DNA from: Gottfriedia acidiceleris
Lineage (GTDB): Bacteria > Bacillota > Bacilli > Bacillales > Bacillaceae_G
Direction: 5' to 3'
NCBI RefSeq assembly: GCF_002128425.1
Contig: NZ_NESS01000019.1
Location: forward strand, 1-55,593
Length of the DNA: 55,593 bases
Of this stretch, positions 1 to 9,955 are shown piece by piece. The notes under the pieces are model-generated. The model was given only the letters and a program-made list of their open reading frames with translations. It was not told the DNA's origin and did no database searches. The first letter of the stretch is position 1, and each line of letters begins with the position of its first letter. Position numbers and translations under genes: made by a program.

Positions 1-1538
<1,538 letters not shown>

Positions 1539-1567
1539 TAAGTGTGAATAGATTTTTAGACTAATCC

Positions 1568-1622
1568 CCCCATATAATAGACAGTTAGAATAGATTTATA
1601 CTGTCTGTTATATGGGGTTTTT
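1568..1622 (+). terminator. Intrinsic terminator of the collagen-like gene
   Basis: An 18-bp stem (1568-1585 with 1600-1617, one wobble pair) is followed by a T-rich run from 1618. Confidence 0.9.
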
Positions 1623-1743
1623 ATATTTAATGATAATTTATAAATAGATAAAGAAATGGTGTACGAGTTTAATATTCAACTAAAAGCATTTTATTTATTT
1701 TCACATACTTTAATAAAAGCAGAATATTAAGGATGTGGAGAAT

Positions 1744-2223
1744 TTGAATCGCTTTAATGGCCATCAAGTCGCTCAATTAAAATTCGATATTGAATATAGA
1801 ACCCAATTTACTTTTATAGTAAATGATGATACTTTAAGTTGCATTTTAAGAGATATTGCTAACGATTCTGTAAATATTGTTGGGATTTTACAAACAAAAA
1901 GTGGTGAAAACAATAATTTCGTTAGACTTGTACCTGGTACAACCGAATCGGAGAATAAACGAGATCTAAAAGTAGTTAGAAAAGTACTTGCAATTTTTAA
2001 TGTTAAATATAAAGAAGAAACAATTATCGCTATATTAAATATTCCACCTGGAATTCCTGGAGTATTTAGTAAATTTTACGCTAGCTTATGGTGTAAGGTT
2101 GGCGTGAAATCATTCTATATAGGAGAAAAAGATAGTATTTTTTTAAACGTATCAAATATAAAGAAAGCAACAGAAATTTTAAAGAATGATAACTTAGTAC
2201 AATGTGAAAATCATTGTGAATAA
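1744..2223 (+). CDS. ACT-like domain protein, function unknown
   Basis: A 159-residue soluble protein. The first half has a VNIVGILQTK segment and the second half the segment IPGVFSKFYASLWCKVGVKS followed by IFLNVSNIKKA. Both look like beta-alpha-beta ACT modules, so it may be a tandem ACT-like regulatory protein. No catalytic domain is attached. The TTG at 1744 is preferred because AAGGA (1729-1733) is ten bases upstream; a GTG at 1735 would give three more residues but sits almost on the Shine-Dalgarno. It stands alone between the collagen-like gene and a convergent DUF6429 gene. The ligand is unknown, and the ACT assignment rests on pattern recognition only. Confidence 0.7.
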   Translation: MNRFNGHQVAQLKFDIEYRTQFTFIVNDDTLSCILRDIANDSVNIVGILQTKSGENNNFVRLVPGTTESENKRDLKVVRKVLAIFNVKYKEETIIAILNIPPGIPGVFSKFYASLWCKVGVKSFYIGEKDSIFLNVSNIKKATEILKNDNLVQCENHCE

Positions 2224-2276
2224 CTTTGTTACAGTTTTTTTGTAGTTTTAAAACAGGTGTGTTAAATAAAATAAGC

Positions 2277-2522
2277 TTATTCATTATTTAGAATAGTATA
2301 TTTCTGCAATAATTTTTGACCTAATTTTATTCCATTTTCTGTTAAATAAACTGATTTTGCACGATTACTAAAAAATATGAGATTATTATCAGATAATTTA
2401 TTCAGTGTATCGAAAGGATATCCTTTCCAACTTCTGAGTGTAGTTTCACCTAATACCGTATTTTCTTCAAATGATGTTAAATATAAAAGCAATAAAGTTA
2501 ATTCATCTATCTGTTCTTGCAT
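2277..2522 (-). CDS. DUF6429-like small protein
   Basis: An 81-residue protein with the hallmarks of the DUF6429 family: an acidic IDELTLLLLYLTSFEE start, a central RSWKGYPFDTL motif, and a C-terminal KSVYLTENG segment that reads like the wing of a winged helix (PadR/MarR-like). The start is supported by AAAGGAA upstream on the minus strand (about 2531-2537). The family has no established function; the fold suggests a small DNA- or protein-binding module. It is convergent with the ACT-like gene and no clear terminator separates them. Confidence 0.75.
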   Translation of the reverse strand: MQEQIDELTLLLLYLTSFEENTVLGETTLRSWKGYPFDTLNKLSDNNLIFFSNRAKSVYLTENGIKLGQKLLQKYTILNNE

Positions 2523-2550
2523 TTTAAATAGTTCCTTTCGAATTTATATT

Positions 2551-2603
2551 AAAAAAAATAAGAGGAAAATTTTATTAGTAAAAGTTTTCCTCTTATTTTT
2601 TTT
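2551..2603 (-). terminator. Bidirectional hairpin terminator
   Basis: A perfect A/T-flanked stem (AATAAGAGGAAAA with its complement) is bordered by A8 on one side and T8 on the other. It lies just downstream of the minus-strand zinc-ribbon gene at 2655-2900 and can work in either direction. Confidence 0.8.
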
Positions 2604-2654
2604 AAATAAACTTATTATTAGTACAATTAGTTGTAAAAAAAGTAAATTAGTAAT

Positions 2655-2900
2655 TTAATCATTTATGATAGTCATTCGATCTCTATACCCACAAACGGGA
2701 CAAGTTACAAACCGTTCATTTACCTTACCGGTTTTAAATGCTAATGCAAAATTTAATTTAGATAATTTAAAACGACTGCTACAAAGAGGACAAACAAAAT
2801 GAGTAGTTCTTGTGCGAATTTCTGAATATTTATAGACAAACACAAATACTAAAATTAATATAAGAATCGATTGAAAAAGACCAGAAAAAAATTGATTCAT
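2655..2900 (-). CDS. Single-pass membrane protein with zinc ribbon
   Basis: An 81-residue protein: a hydrophobic N-terminal helix (about residues 8-24) followed by two CxxC pairs, CPLC and CPVC, about 30 residues apart, which should bind one zinc. The start is supported by AGAGGGG eight bases upstream on the minus strand. The architecture suggests a membrane-anchored zinc ribbon facing the cytoplasm, perhaps a bacterial membrane adaptor. No specific function can be assigned. The gene is monocistronic and ends at the hairpin at 2551-2603. Confidence 0.75.
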   Translation of the reverse strand: MNQFFSGLFQSILILILVFVFVYKYSEIRTRTTHFVCPLCSSRFKLSKLNFALAFKTGKVNERFVTCPVCGYRDRMTIIND

Positions 2901-3177
2901 ATTGTTATCCCCTCTTTCTTTTTTATTGATAAATCATACTCCTAAACCATAATGTTAAGCCATCATAGTAAATTTTAATATTATTTCTTATGTTTGCGAT
3001 TTATAGAATGTTACCTTTGTAGTTTTTGATTTCAAGTAGTAACTATAAATTACAATCTAAAATAATAAGTTAAAAAAGAAAAATTAAATTGAAGGAAATT
3101 CCAAAAATAGGAAACAATAGAAACTAATTAATAAAATACATAAATAAAAACTGAACTACATACGAAAGGAGAATTTT

Positions 3178-3603
3178 ATGAATATAAAATTCTTGTTTAT
3201 ATTAAATGATTATATACCTACAGAACCGGCTTATGTTGCCAATACTGGAAAATATATAGATGGGTCATTAAATATCTATTTAAATGATACTTTATTTTTT
3301 CATGATCCGAATTTAAATCTTACAGAGTTTGCAAGTCAATTAAGTGAATGGGTCCTAAAGGTACAAAATGGAGTAAGAGAAAACATGAATTATGAATCGA
3401 TTAATCATAATGAAGATCTTATGAATTTTCTTTATAAAGGAGACGATAAATGGGGAATTTATTCAGTGTGGCAAATGTTTAAACCCACGGAATACATTAA
3501 TACAGAGACATTAGTTAAATCTGTAAATAGTTTTCTTACTGCGTTAAATGATGGACTTATTGAAATTAATTATGATTTTACGCTCGATAAATTTAATCAG
3601 TAA
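3178..3603 (+). CDS. Conserved hypothetical protein, 141 aa
   Basis: A soluble acidic protein with no signal peptide or membrane segment. It has several aromatic-rich stretches, for example DDKWGIYSVWQMF, and a regular alternation of hydrophobic residues in the N-terminal half. An optimal AAAGGAG lies just upstream of the ATG. Size and composition resemble small orphan or immunity-type proteins of Bacillus, but no toxin gene is adjacent, so this is only a possibility. I do not recognise the family with certainty. Confidence 0.7.
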   Translation: MNIKFLFILNDYIPTEPAYVANTGKYIDGSLNIYLNDTLFFHDPNLNLTEFASQLSEWVLKVQNGVRENMNYESINHNEDLMNFLYKGDDKWGIYSVWQMFKPTEYINTETLVKSVNSFLTALNDGLIEINYDFTLDKFNQ

Positions 3604-3632
3604 TTTTTATTATAAATAAATGCTTTTTGACT

Positions 3633-3662
3633 AAAAAGAGTTGCATGAGTAACTCTTTTTTT
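3633..3662 (+). terminator. Intrinsic terminator
   Basis: A 10-bp stem AAAAAGAGTT/AACTCTTTTT with an 8-base loop (3633-3642 with 3651-3660), followed by T residues. It terminates the 141-aa gene. Confidence 0.85.
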
Positions 3663-3736
3663 AGTACTTTTGGTTCCCTTCTAAGTAACGATTTACAGCA
3701 ATAATAACCCATCATTTGTAAATTTAATCATAAAAA

Positions 3737-3849
3737 TGCATCCCTAATATTAGACTGTGTCTAACATTTGGGGTGCACTTCATATTTGTCCTTTTGTTTT
3801 TTTATAAATCTAATTAAAAAATCACTTTTATCATGATGATAAAAGTGAT
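3737..3849. repeat. Two orphan hairpins in a 495-bp gene-free gap
   Basis: The stretch 3604-4098 holds no convincing gene. It contains a 19-bp imperfect hairpin (3737-3755 with 3759-3777, 3-base loop) and a perfect 12-bp hairpin (3821-3832 with 3838-3849). The second hairpin is followed by a T-run when read on the minus strand, so it looks like a minus-strand terminator, but no minus-strand gene lies upstream of it. They may be relics of a lost gene or a mobile-element end. Confidence 0.6.
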
Positions 3850-4098
3850 GTGCACCTGTTTGCCAATGCCACCAAGAAAACAAGGTTAATACAGAGTATG
3901 TTATGAAATAGAAATAGTTCTTTTTTCTCATATGGTAATAATTTCCTTGTTAACTGAATGTGGAAACTGGTGAATATTTTTAAGGTTGAGGATTATGTTG
4001 GGCATTGAGATCATTATTTTTATCAAGTAAGTATCTAATTTTCTAACTTATCTGTTAAAATAATTAGTAAGATTAATCGCAAAAGGAGAAATCAACCT

Positions 4099-4278
4099 AT
4101 GATGAAAGTATTTTCTAAAAAGATCATACTATTAGTCACCTCATTGATGATTTTATTAATGATTAGTGGAGCGTTAATTTCTTTAACTTATATACCTCAA
4201 AAAGTCAAAGAAAACCAAGAGAAAAAGAAATTTATAGAAAGTCACGGATATAAGTTAAAAGAAGACAAATCATTTTAA
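4099..4278 (+). CDS. Small membrane protein, 59 aa
   Basis: A short gene with a strong AAAAGGAG (4081-4088) and an ATGATG start. The protein has a basic N-terminus, one hydrophobic segment (residues about 9-32, KIILLVTSLMILLMISGALI) and a highly charged, Lys/Glu-rich tail ending ESHGYKLKEDKSF. It is followed at once by a terminator, so it is a complete monocistronic unit. The topology suggests a single-span protein with a cytoplasmic or wall-side charged tail. No known family is recognised. Confidence 0.7.
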   Translation: MMKVFSKKIILLVTSLMILLMISGALISLTYIPQKVKENQEKKKFIESHGYKLKEDKSF

Positions 4279-4281
4279 ACT

Positions 4282-4306
4282 AAAAAGCTCTGATTCAGGG
4301 CTTTTT
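4282..4306 (+). terminator. Intrinsic terminator of the 59-aa gene
   Basis: The stem AAAAAGCTCTGA pairs with TCAGGGCTTTTT through one wobble pair; the stem begins three bases after the stop codon. Confidence 0.8.
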
Positions 4307-4368
4307 GTAATTTAGAAATTAAAATCATGTTACTAAGGACTTATTTAAATTGAAGCTGGAGGGAATTT

Positions 4369-5433
4369 ATGGTGAGTCAAAAAAGAATAAGAGATTATGG
4401 TGTTAATATTGGGTCCCTTGAAACAGGGGAACTTAATTCTATTACGGATGTTGAAGGGGTTACAGTAGGTCATGTTACGATCAGCGATCATGACATCCAA
4501 ACTGGTGTTACAGCAATATTTCCTCATCAAGGGAATCTATTTAAAGAAAAGTTAATTGCATCATCTCATGTCATTAATGGGTTTGGTAAGTCGATGGGAA
4601 CGATTCAGATTAATGAATTAGGAACAATCGAAACGCCAATTATATTAACAAATACGCTAAGTATTGGGACAGCTGCAGACGCTTTAATTGAATATATGTT
4701 AGAACATAACCCAGAAATAGGTCGTACGACAGGAACTGTTAACCCAGTGATATGTGAGTGTAATGACATGCTTTTAAATGATGTAAGAGCTAGATTTATA
4801 ACGAAGGATCATGTTTTTCAAGCATTAAGTAACGCTTCTTCAAATGTGAAAGAAGGTACTGTAGGAGCTGGAACGGGAATGCTTTGTTATTCTTTAAAAG
4901 GTGGAATCGGTACAGCTTCTCGAGTTATGAAAATAGAACATGGTACATATACAATGGGTGTTTTAGTATTATCTAACTTTGGAATTTTAAGCGATTTAAA
5001 GGTAGATGGAAAGCCTGTTGGAAAAGAATTGAGAGATTTTATTTTAAAGGAAAGAGACGAACAAGATAAAGGTTCAATTATTATGATTGTTGCAACCGAC
5101 CTTCCCGTATCTGAAAGGCAGCTAAATCGGATCATTAAAAGAACAGTTACTGGTTTATCAAGAACAGGCTCAATTATTACAACGGGAAGTGGCGAAGTGG
5201 TTATTGGCTTTTCAACTGCAACAAAAATACCCAATGAAAAAACATCGCACTGCATTATGGTTCCGACTATACATGAAGAAGATATTGATCTAGCATTTAG
5301 AGCAGTAGGAGAAGCAACTGAAGAAGCGGTTTTAAATTCGTTAGTAACAGCAACACATGTTGTTGGGAGAGATGGGAACGAAAGACCAGCTTTTAAAGAT
5401 TTGCTAAAGAAATATAATATTAGCTTAATATAG
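4369..5433 (+). CDS. P1 family (DmpA/BapA-type) aminopeptidase
   Basis: A 354-residue protein of the S58/P1 family, N-terminal-nucleophile-fold hydrolases that self-cleave into two chains and remove N-terminal residues (D-amino acids or beta-peptides in studied members). Family signatures visible are the N-terminal RIRDYGVNIG and TDVEGVTVGHVT, the Gly-rich EGTVGAGTGM, KGGIGTASRV close to the expected self-processing region, and the C-terminal VVGRDG. Length is normal for the family. GGAGGG seven bases upstream fixes the start. It stands alone, so the substrate is unknown. The exact nucleophile should be assigned by alignment, because the segment here reads G-T-A-S. Confidence 0.88.
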   Translation: MVSQKRIRDYGVNIGSLETGELNSITDVEGVTVGHVTISDHDIQTGVTAIFPHQGNLFKEKLIASSHVINGFGKSMGTIQINELGTIETPIILTNTLSIGTAADALIEYMLEHNPEIGRTTGTVNPVICECNDMLLNDVRARFITKDHVFQALSNASSNVKEGTVGAGTGMLCYSLKGGIGTASRVMKIEHGTYTMGVLVLSNFGILSDLKVDGKPVGKELRDFILKERDEQDKGSIIMIVATDLPVSERQLNRIIKRTVTGLSRTGSIITTGSGEVVIGFSTATKIPNEKTSHCIMVPTIHEEDIDLAFRAVGEATEEAVLNSLVTATHVVGRDGNERPAFKDLLKKYNISLI

Positions 5434-5549
5434 TTTATAGTTATAGAAAACTTGAAAGAATATAGTTATATAAAGTTCTATTATGGTAATAACTTTCATA
5501 AACTACTCTTAATCTTAAAGTTGGACAAGCATTAAGTTAGGAGGCTATT

Positions 5550-5801
5550 ATGAAAAAATTTGTATTTCTGATTTCTACATTTGTTATTTGTTTAGGTGTT
5601 AATTTTATGGCTTTTTATCAAATTAGTTTAAAAAAGACTAACTCAACACTAAAAGAAACTCAAAATAAAGTCATAGCTGATAAAAATATAAATATATTGA
5701 ATTTACCCCTGCCTCATACTGATCAAAGAAAATATAATGTGAAAAAATTACCGATCAATGGCAGTCAAAACGAAATTAAAAAATTAAATAATCTATTTTA
5801 A
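5550..5801 (+). CDS. Small membrane-anchored or secreted protein, 83 aa
   Basis: The ATG follows TTAGGAGG. Residues 4-26 form a hydrophobic N-terminal segment that is an uncleaved anchor or signal peptide without an obvious AXA site. The rest is hydrophilic, Lys/Asn-rich and low complexity (SLKKTNSTLKETQNK). It has its own terminator and no operon partner. The topology suggests an extracytoplasmic basic tail. No family is recognised. Confidence 0.65.
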   Translation: MKKFVFLISTFVICLGVNFMAFYQISLKKTNSTLKETQNKVIADKNINILNLPLPHTDQRKYNVKKLPINGSQNEIKKLNNLF

Positions 5802-5832
5802 TTACGTAATTGGTTATAGTGAAAATTAGTCA

Positions 5833-5875
5833 AAAAAATGACAGACCACAACACATTAATGGTCTGTCATTTTTT
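5833..5875 (+). terminator. Strong intrinsic terminator
   Basis: A 16-bp A/T-flanked stem around TGACAGACCA (5833-5848 with 5860-5875) ending in a T-run. Confidence 0.9.
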
Positions 5876-6033
5876 AATTAAATACTTTATTAAGATGCTT
5901 GGAATAAAATGGTTATATGCAGTACGGTTTTGATTACGTAACCTCTTTTGTTTCATTAAGGGAGGATTATTTAACATTCCTAATTCATCTATCGCATCTT
6001 ACTCCCATAGTAGTTACACAAGGAATTATTTAT

Positions 6034-6483
6034 TTATTTATTTATTAGGTCACCACCGATAGTAAAATGATGCTTTCCATCTAATTGATTTAAATAACCA
6101 ACTAATTGATAACTTGGATCATCAATTGCTAAAGAAGTTTTATCTAGTCCTTCATATGGCATATATACATTTAATATTCTAACTTCTCCTGGTTGAATGT
6201 CTAACTTGTTTCCCTTTGCCTCTACTTTATAATCGTTGCCTTTGTGTGCGTTTTGAGTTATTTCTATTGGAAATGAAACATATACATTATTTTGTTTAAT
6301 TATAAAATCACTCCCATTAATCAATTTAAGGGTATATAGTTTTCCTTCTTTTATAGTTTCTTCTTGTATTAATTCAACTTTTATTTTCTTTATATCACTG
6401 GTAGAAATCGTTAATTTAGTTTTACTACAACCTGGTACTAGAATAATCATTATTATAATTAAAGATAAAAATTTAATCCTCAT
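6034..6483 (-). CDS. Lipoprotein, 149 aa
   Basis: The N-terminus is a lipoprotein signal: a basic MRIK, a long hydrophobic core and a lipobox VPGC with the Cys at residue 19, followed by a Ser/Lys/Thr linker. The mature part, about 130 residues, is beta-rich with evenly spaced hydrophobic strands (SDIKKIKVELIQEE, YTLKLINGSDFIIKQNNVYV), resembling Ig-like substrate-binding or cell-envelope lipoproteins. AGGAAGG precedes the ATG on the minus strand. It is monocistronic and the function is unknown. Confidence 0.8.
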   Translation of the reverse strand: MRIKFLSLIIIMIILVPGCSKTKLTISTSDIKKIKVELIQEETIKEGKLYTLKLINGSDFIIKQNNVYVSFPIEITQNAHKGNDYKVEAKGNKLDIQPGEVRILNVYMPYEGLDKTSLAIDDPSYQLVGYLNQLDGKHHFTIGGDLINK

Positions 6484-6738
6484 ATAACACCCTTCCTACT
6501 TTGTTATTTTTTTCCATTTTATCATTTAATTTAATTATTTGATTCTTAAATCAAACTTTTTTATCACTTACTGTTCAAAAATTTAATAAAAAAACCTGAT
6601 TACTTAGCAACTCGTGATATTTATTGTATTAATTAAGAGGATAGTTTGGTTTTTATACTAGTCTGTGTACACAATTCATATACAGAAAATTTCAAATTAT
6701 GCTATGTTTGCATTAACTAATATAAGGAGTTTAAAAAA

Positions 6739-7683
6739 ATGAAAGAAAAGAGTATACATTTTAGAATGAATGAAAGTTTTTTAGAGCGATTTGAAGAAGC
6801 ACTAAAGTATGAAGGATTAACAAAAACAGAGGTATTAACTCATGCGATTCAAAATTTTTGTGTAGCTGTAGAATCACAGAAGATGAATGATATTAAAAGA
6901 CAATATGAGGTAAGTAGCCATTTACAAATCCGTATTGATACTCATGCAAAATATGAAGAAAAACGTGTAGATTTAGATAAGATGGTAATAGAAAAACTTC
7001 AATTAACAAAAAATGAAAAAATTCTCGATATAGGATGTGCAACGGGAGACTTTTTAATTTTTTTAAAGGAAAATGGTCATAATGGTCATCTGACTGGATA
7101 TGATCAGTCTACCGAGATGATATATGATGCAATAAAAATTTCAAAACAAAAGAATTTAACTATCGAATGGTTTGTTGGAGACGCAAGAAAACTTCCTTTT
7201 ACTACTAATGATTATGACTGGGTAGTTGCAAGGCATATGCTGTACCATGTACCAGAAGTAAAAAATACAATAAAAGGATTTAAGAAAGTTATCAAACCAG
7301 ATGGTGGTTTCATAGCTACCACAAATTCATGTTTTTCATTACCACGAATACAAGAACTTTGTAATAATATGCTAATAGAATTTGGTTTTCCTGAAAGAAC
7401 ATCTCCAGCTTCTCCGTTTTGTATAGAAAACGCAAAAGATATTTTAAGTACTACTTTTGAAAATATAGTTGAAGTAATTATCTCTAATGCATTGATCTTT
7501 CATCATCCAGAACCAATCGTTAGATATATCACTAGTATGTTCCCATCTTTAGATATACCTGACGATAAGGAACTATATTTAGATATGCAAAAATGGCTAC
7601 AAGTTGAGACTGAGAAGATAATATCTAATATAGGAGGAATATGGCGAGATCCAAAAAATGTAGGTATCTATCGATGTAACTAG
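6739..7683 (+). CDS. Ribbon-helix-helix / SAM-methyltransferase fusion
   Basis: A 314-residue protein with two parts. Residues 1-45 (KSIHFRMNESFLERFEEALK, then a TKTEVLTHAIQNF helix) look like a ribbon-helix-helix DNA-binding unit. From about residue 80 there is a class I SAM-dependent methyltransferase: motif I LDIGCATGDF at 96-105, an acidic motif II GYDQS, a GDARKLPF loop, the catalytic-region VVARHMLYHVPE, and a post-motif KPDGGF. AAGGAG lies upstream. The methyltransferase half resembles ubiE-like small-molecule enzymes, and the fusion suggests substrate-responsive regulation or a DNA-tethered enzyme. No neighbour hints at the substrate. Confidence 0.8.
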   Translation: MKEKSIHFRMNESFLERFEEALKYEGLTKTEVLTHAIQNFCVAVESQKMNDIKRQYEVSSHLQIRIDTHAKYEEKRVDLDKMVIEKLQLTKNEKILDIGCATGDFLIFLKENGHNGHLTGYDQSTEMIYDAIKISKQKNLTIEWFVGDARKLPFTTNDYDWVVARHMLYHVPEVKNTIKGFKKVIKPDGGFIATTNSCFSLPRIQELCNNMLIEFGFPERTSPASPFCIENAKDILSTTFENIVEVIISNALIFHHPEPIVRYITSMFPSLDIPDDKELYLDMQKWLQVETEKIISNIGGIWRDPKNVGIYRCN

Positions 7684-7872
7684 GTACCAAACTAACGCTG
7701 TGCTTTAGTTGAACAACTTGATCGGCTGTTTAGTCGATTTTTTTTATTCAACAAAATGGCAGTATAGTTTTAATGAAATGACTAATATCGAATAAATATA
7801 ATTCATAAAAAGGAAAAAATTATCTTTGAGTGGAATAGAAAGTAATGTATATAAAAACTAAAAGGAGATATT

Positions 7873-8049
7873 ATGATTAAATTTTTAGTAATCAGCTTAA
7901 TTTTTATTCCAATCGTCATCATCATTTGTAATCTGAATCCGGATAACTTGTGTGTTTGGATGTTGGTAATATTATCTTTACAAACCACTGTTTATACACT
8001 TTGGGACTATATTAAAAAAAGAAAAACTGATAAGACACAATACACTTAA
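7873..8049 (+). CDS. Small two-helix membrane protein, 58 aa
   Basis: The ATG at 7873 follows AAAGGAG (7861-7867). The protein has two hydrophobic segments, residues about 3-19 and 28-46, separated by NLNPDN, and a basic cytoplasmic tail YIKKRKTDKTQYT. The codon pattern is clean to the TAA at 8047-8049. It sits 80 bases upstream of the PspC-domain gene in the same direction, which may place the two in one transcript. No family is recognised. Confidence 0.65.
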   Translation: MIKFLVISLIFIPIVIIICNLNPDNLCVWMLVILSLQTTVYTLWDYIKKRKTDKTQYT

Positions 8050-8128
8050 CACATGCGTTAGATCTAAAACTAAAATTAAAATATTAAGTATGATCGTGGT
8101 ATGAATTTTTTTACAAGGGGGATTAGCA

Positions 8129-8314
8129 TTGAATAAGAATTTAAGAAAGTCTTCAAAAGATAAATCGATATCAGGGGTATGCGGTGGTATTGCTGAATAT
8201 TTCGATATCTCATCTTTTTTTATTAGAATTTTATTTATTCTTTTTTTACCTGCTAATTTAATTATATATATCATACTTGCTAATACTCTTCCTGATAGTC
8301 CTACATCTCTATGA
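8129..8314 (+). CDS. PspC domain protein
   Basis: A 61-residue single-domain PspC protein with the signature KDKSISGVCGGIAEYFDI followed by one membrane helix (FFIRILFILFLPANLIIYIILA). PspC proteins sit in the membrane and take part in phage-shock or envelope-stress responses in studied bacteria. It starts with TTG at 8129, seven bases after AAGGGGG. No pspA or regulator is adjacent. Confidence 0.9.
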   Translation: MNKNLRKSSKDKSISGVCGGIAEYFDISSFFIRILFILFLPANLIIYIILANTLPDSPTSL

Positions 8315-8391
8315 TTTTATTATTATCAATCAGTTTTCACAGGTGGAGTAGCTTACGTTTCTAATAGTGAATAGTAGAAGATAAGCAAAAT

Positions 8392-8414
8392 AAAAAAGCC
8401 GCATAATGCAGCTC
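8392..8414 (-). terminator. Terminator of the 208-aa minus-strand gene
   Basis: On the minus strand a short GAGCTGCAT/ATGCGGCTT stem is followed by T6. It lies 35 bases beyond the stop at 8448. Confidence 0.65.
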
Positions 8415-8447
8415 TTGTTCTTTAACTAATAGTTCAATAAGGAATTA

Positions 8448-9074
8448 TTACAATTCAGGTGGAATTTTATATGTAACTTTTCCCTCTCCATCTAAAAATT
8501 CCATACGGGGAATATCATTTTCATCGACTACCATTCTGATTCTAGGTTTTCCTTTACGATCAGATAATTGAACTGTTACTTCTCCATTTGAATTCTTTCC
8601 CATAAAGGCACGGGGGGTATTTCCTTCCCATATATTTTCTAACTCTTTATTAATTTCTTTATCGGCTAGTTCAGCGTTTTGTATTTTATGTGTTCTTTCT
8701 ACAAGATCTGGTAAAGGCGTATTAGGTCTATCATAAATTGAAATTCCGTAATTTCTTTGCCCGTTTTCATCAGTATAATGCATTTGTACGACTTGATCTT
8801 GTTTATACTGATCAAATGTTAATGATGCGTATGATTCATATTTTCCTAAATCATCTTTTTTACTTCCATATATAAGTCCTCCACACTCATCACCTTCTCC
8901 ATTATAAAACATTAATCCAGCAATAGGATCTTTCTGCCTATGACCTGGAAGAAAATCTTTTCCATCCATAATTGCTGGTGGAATGTTATCATTATTAAAA
9001 ATTCTCATTCGTACTGTTCCATCTTTATCAACAATATTTATATTTTCAACATTAATACTTTTGAATTCAGACAT
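8448..9074 (-). CDS. Conserved hypothetical protein with internal repeat, 208 aa
   Basis: A soluble protein without signal or membrane segments. A similar motif occurs at both ends: DKDGTVRMRIFNNDNIPPAI near residue 17, and DRKGKPRIRMVVDENDIPRM near residue 173, each followed by a DG(K/E)G-type turn. The middle is Gly/Asp/Tyr-rich with short beta strands (GLMFYNGEGDECGGLIYGSK). It looks like a beta-sandwich repeated unit in which the two ends pair. TAGGAGGAATT lies upstream of the ATG. I recognise a similar protein in other bacilli but no function. Confidence 0.75.
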   Translation of the reverse strand: MSEFKSINVENINIVDKDGTVRMRIFNNDNIPPAIMDGKDFLPGHRQKDPIAGLMFYNGEGDECGGLIYGSKKDDLGKYESYASLTFDQYKQDQVVQMHYTDENGQRNYGISIYDRPNTPLPDLVERTHKIQNAELADKEINKELENIWEGNTPRAFMGKNSNGEVTVQLSDRKGKPRIRMVVDENDIPRMEFLDGEGKVTYKIPPEL

Positions 9075-9294
9075 AAAAATTCCTCCTATATAGCTCTATA
9101 AAGGAGATTCTATATAAACCCATTATTTTCCTTTTACTAAACGTCTTTATAGAATCCATATGCAACTAATCTTTTAGTTAATGAAGATTAACAATCTACT
9201 TTAACAGAACCTATTTCTAAAAAAAGGTAGGATTATAATAAAACAAATAGAATAAGTATTTAAAAGGAATATAGAGTGTCGTGGAGGGAAAATA

Positions 9295-9780
9295 ATGAAA
9301 ATTGCTTTTCTTATTGTTGATATGCAAAAAATCTTTTTAGAGGATAAAAAAGAAACATTGAATGTAGAGGGTGCTTGTGAATATATTAACTATGTTGCTG
9401 ACAGTATCCGATCTAAAAATCATTTAGTCATACATGTTCAAGATATTGAAGGAGCAGATGAAATAAACACTGAGTTACTTTCTTTTATCCCGGAAATTAA
9501 AGTAGAAGAACAAGATATTTGTGTTTCTAAAGAACATTCAAATGCATTTTGGAATACTGAATTAGAGCAAATTTTGAAAGGGAATGACGTTGAGTTAGTT
9601 ATAATAGCAGGATTTGCAGCAGAACATTGTGTTCTATTTACTTATAATGGCGCTAGTGAAAGAGGATTCAAACCAGTCTTATTGCAAAATGGGATATTAA
9701 GCACAAAAAGTGATGTAATAACTCAAACATATCGTGATCGAAACATTATATCTTACAGCGTTCTCCCGTATATTATTTAG
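9295..9780 (+). CDS. Isochorismatase-fold cysteine hydrolase
   Basis: A 161-residue enzyme of the isochorismatase-like hydrolase family (nicotinamidase, ureidoacrylate amidase and related amidases). The expected catalytic triad is visible: Asp9 in LIVDMQ, Lys79 in CVSKEHSNAFW, and Cys112 in GFAAEHCVLFT, with the cis-peptide region just before the Cys. The protein is slightly shorter than typical family members. GGAGGG supports the start. It is monocistronic with a terminator directly after it, so the substrate cannot be inferred. Confidence 0.9.
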   Translation: MKIAFLIVDMQKIFLEDKKETLNVEGACEYINYVADSIRSKNHLVIHVQDIEGADEINTELLSFIPEIKVEEQDICVSKEHSNAFWNTELEQILKGNDVELVIIAGFAAEHCVLFTYNGASERGFKPVLLQNGILSTKSDVITQTYRDRNIISYSVLPYII

Positions 9781-9813
9781 AAATAACTTTTAGATAAATG
9801 GATTAATATCATA

Positions 9814-9852
9814 AAAAAGGTCTCATAAGTCATAGTACTTTGAGGTCTTTTT
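9814..9852 (+). terminator. Intrinsic terminator of the isochorismatase gene
   Basis: The stem AAAAAGGTCTCA pairs with TGAGGTCTTTTT through two wobble pairs, with a 15-base loop. Confidence 0.8.
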
Positions 9853-9955
9853 ATTAATTTTAAAAAAATATACAAAAAAACCACAAGGTAAAATTAATTA
9901 TCTTATGGTTCTAATCTTATCTATTGGAAATTTAGTCAACTTTCTTCATATTCTT

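Noticed and set aside
2377-2658. Plus-strand 93-codon frame
   Set aside because: It runs antisense through the DUF6429 gene, has no ribosome binding site and shows a low-complexity Lys/Leu tail over a terminator.
7700-7750. Weak hairpin after the RHH-methyltransferase gene
   Set aside because: Only a short ATCG/CGAT pairing before a T-run. Not convincing as a terminator.
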